6,547 nt of DNA from Methanobacteriota archaeon (lineage in GTDB: Archaea; Thermoplasmatota; Thermoplasmata; RBG-16-68-12), in NCBI GenBank assembly GCA_005878995.1, contig VBME01000090.1:1-6547 (forward strand). The letters run 5' to 3'. The notes beneath the pieces are model-generated. The model was not told the DNA's origin, made no database searches, and saw nothing but the letters and a program-made list of their open reading frames with translations. Within the stretch, counting starts at the first letter, position 1; every line of letters begins with the position of its first letter. Positions 6,302 through 6,547 of this stretch are shown here, one piece after another. The translations under genes and the position numbers were made by a program.

Positions 6302-6547
6302 CTACGCGAGTTGGAGCTGATGTTCGGCGACGAGACCGCCGAGTCGGCGGAACGCATCCTCGACGTGTTCTCCTGTTTTTGCGGACGTCAGGAAGAATTC
6401 CGCGTTGTACGCCCTAGCGAATTGCGCTACGTCGTCCGCGTCGAATTGCGCGCCCGAGGTCAGGTCCGCCTTGTTCACCGCGATCACGACCGGCACCTTT
6501 CCGACCTCGTGCTCGACGCCGTCGACCCAGTCGTCGAGGTCGTCCAA
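6302..6547 (-). CDS. Ras/Rab-like small GTPase, C-terminal part (partial, 5' end outside window)
   Basis: The frame is open to the window edge and ends at TAG (6302-6304), giving 81 residues plus the stop. It shows the two C-terminal guanine-recognition motifs of small Ras-superfamily GTPases: G4, VIAVNKADL, with NKAD at residues 25-28, and G5, TSAKTGEHVEDAF, with SAK at 55-57. The spacing, the preceding DW...VEHEVGKVPVV strand, and the closing helix fit a Rab/Ras-type fold rather than a translation factor. The P-loop, switch I and switch II lie outside the window, so catalytic competence cannot be judged. The first codon here is TTG and is not a real start. The protein ends AEHQLQLA with no cysteine, so no prenyl anchor; it is likely cytosolic. 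It lies upstream of, and on the same strand as, two membrane proteins whose cytoplasmic domains look like GTPase platforms. Confidence 0.88.
   Translation of the reverse strand: MDDLDDWVDGVEHEVGKVPVVIAVNKADLTSGAQFDADDVAQFARAYNAEFFLTSAKTGEHVEDAFRRLGGLVAEHQLQLA

Overview
The window looks like a piece of a GC-rich archaeal chromosome. The first two genes are the end of an archaeal A/V-type ATPase operon, the promoter-like elements upstream of the membrane-protein genes look like archaeal TATA boxes, and the two large proteins are secreted, cysteine-poor and very rich in N-glycosylation sequons. A high-GC member of the Thermoplasmatota is my best guess from gene style, but the sequence does not prove it.

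Layout. Positions 1-808 (+ strand) carry the last 58 codons of the ATPase B subunit and the complete D subunit (central stalk), one base apart. A 47-bp convergent gap follows. Everything from 856 to the right edge is on the - strand, so in transcription order it reads: the C-terminal part of a Ras/Rab-like small GTPase (6547-6302, its start lies outside), an 883-residue membrane protein (6133-3482), and an 815-residue paralogue (3303-856). Gaps of 168 and 178 bp separate these three genes. Each of the two large genes has a TATA-like element upstream, so they may be separate transcripts rather than one operon.

The two large proteins share one plan: N-terminal signal peptide, a long beta-rich ectodomain with a carbohydrate-binding-like jelly-roll region, two copies of a secreted-protein beta-sandwich repeat, a single transmembrane helix, and a cytoplasmic domain of about 120 residues conserved between them. 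The strand/helix order I read in that domain (b-b-a-b-b-b-a-a) is that of longin/roadblock-type GTPase platforms, and a small GTPase is encoded next door. The working idea is a transmembrane receptor pair that links cell-surface (perhaps glycan) binding to an intracellular Ras-like GTPase, without histidine kinase, HAMP or chemotaxis domains. The paralogy, topology and GTPase motifs are visible in the sequence. The longin/roadblock assignment and the signalling role are inference.

No rRNA, tRNA, CRISPR, insertion sequence or direct repeat array was seen. No stretch over 300 bases lacks a gene.
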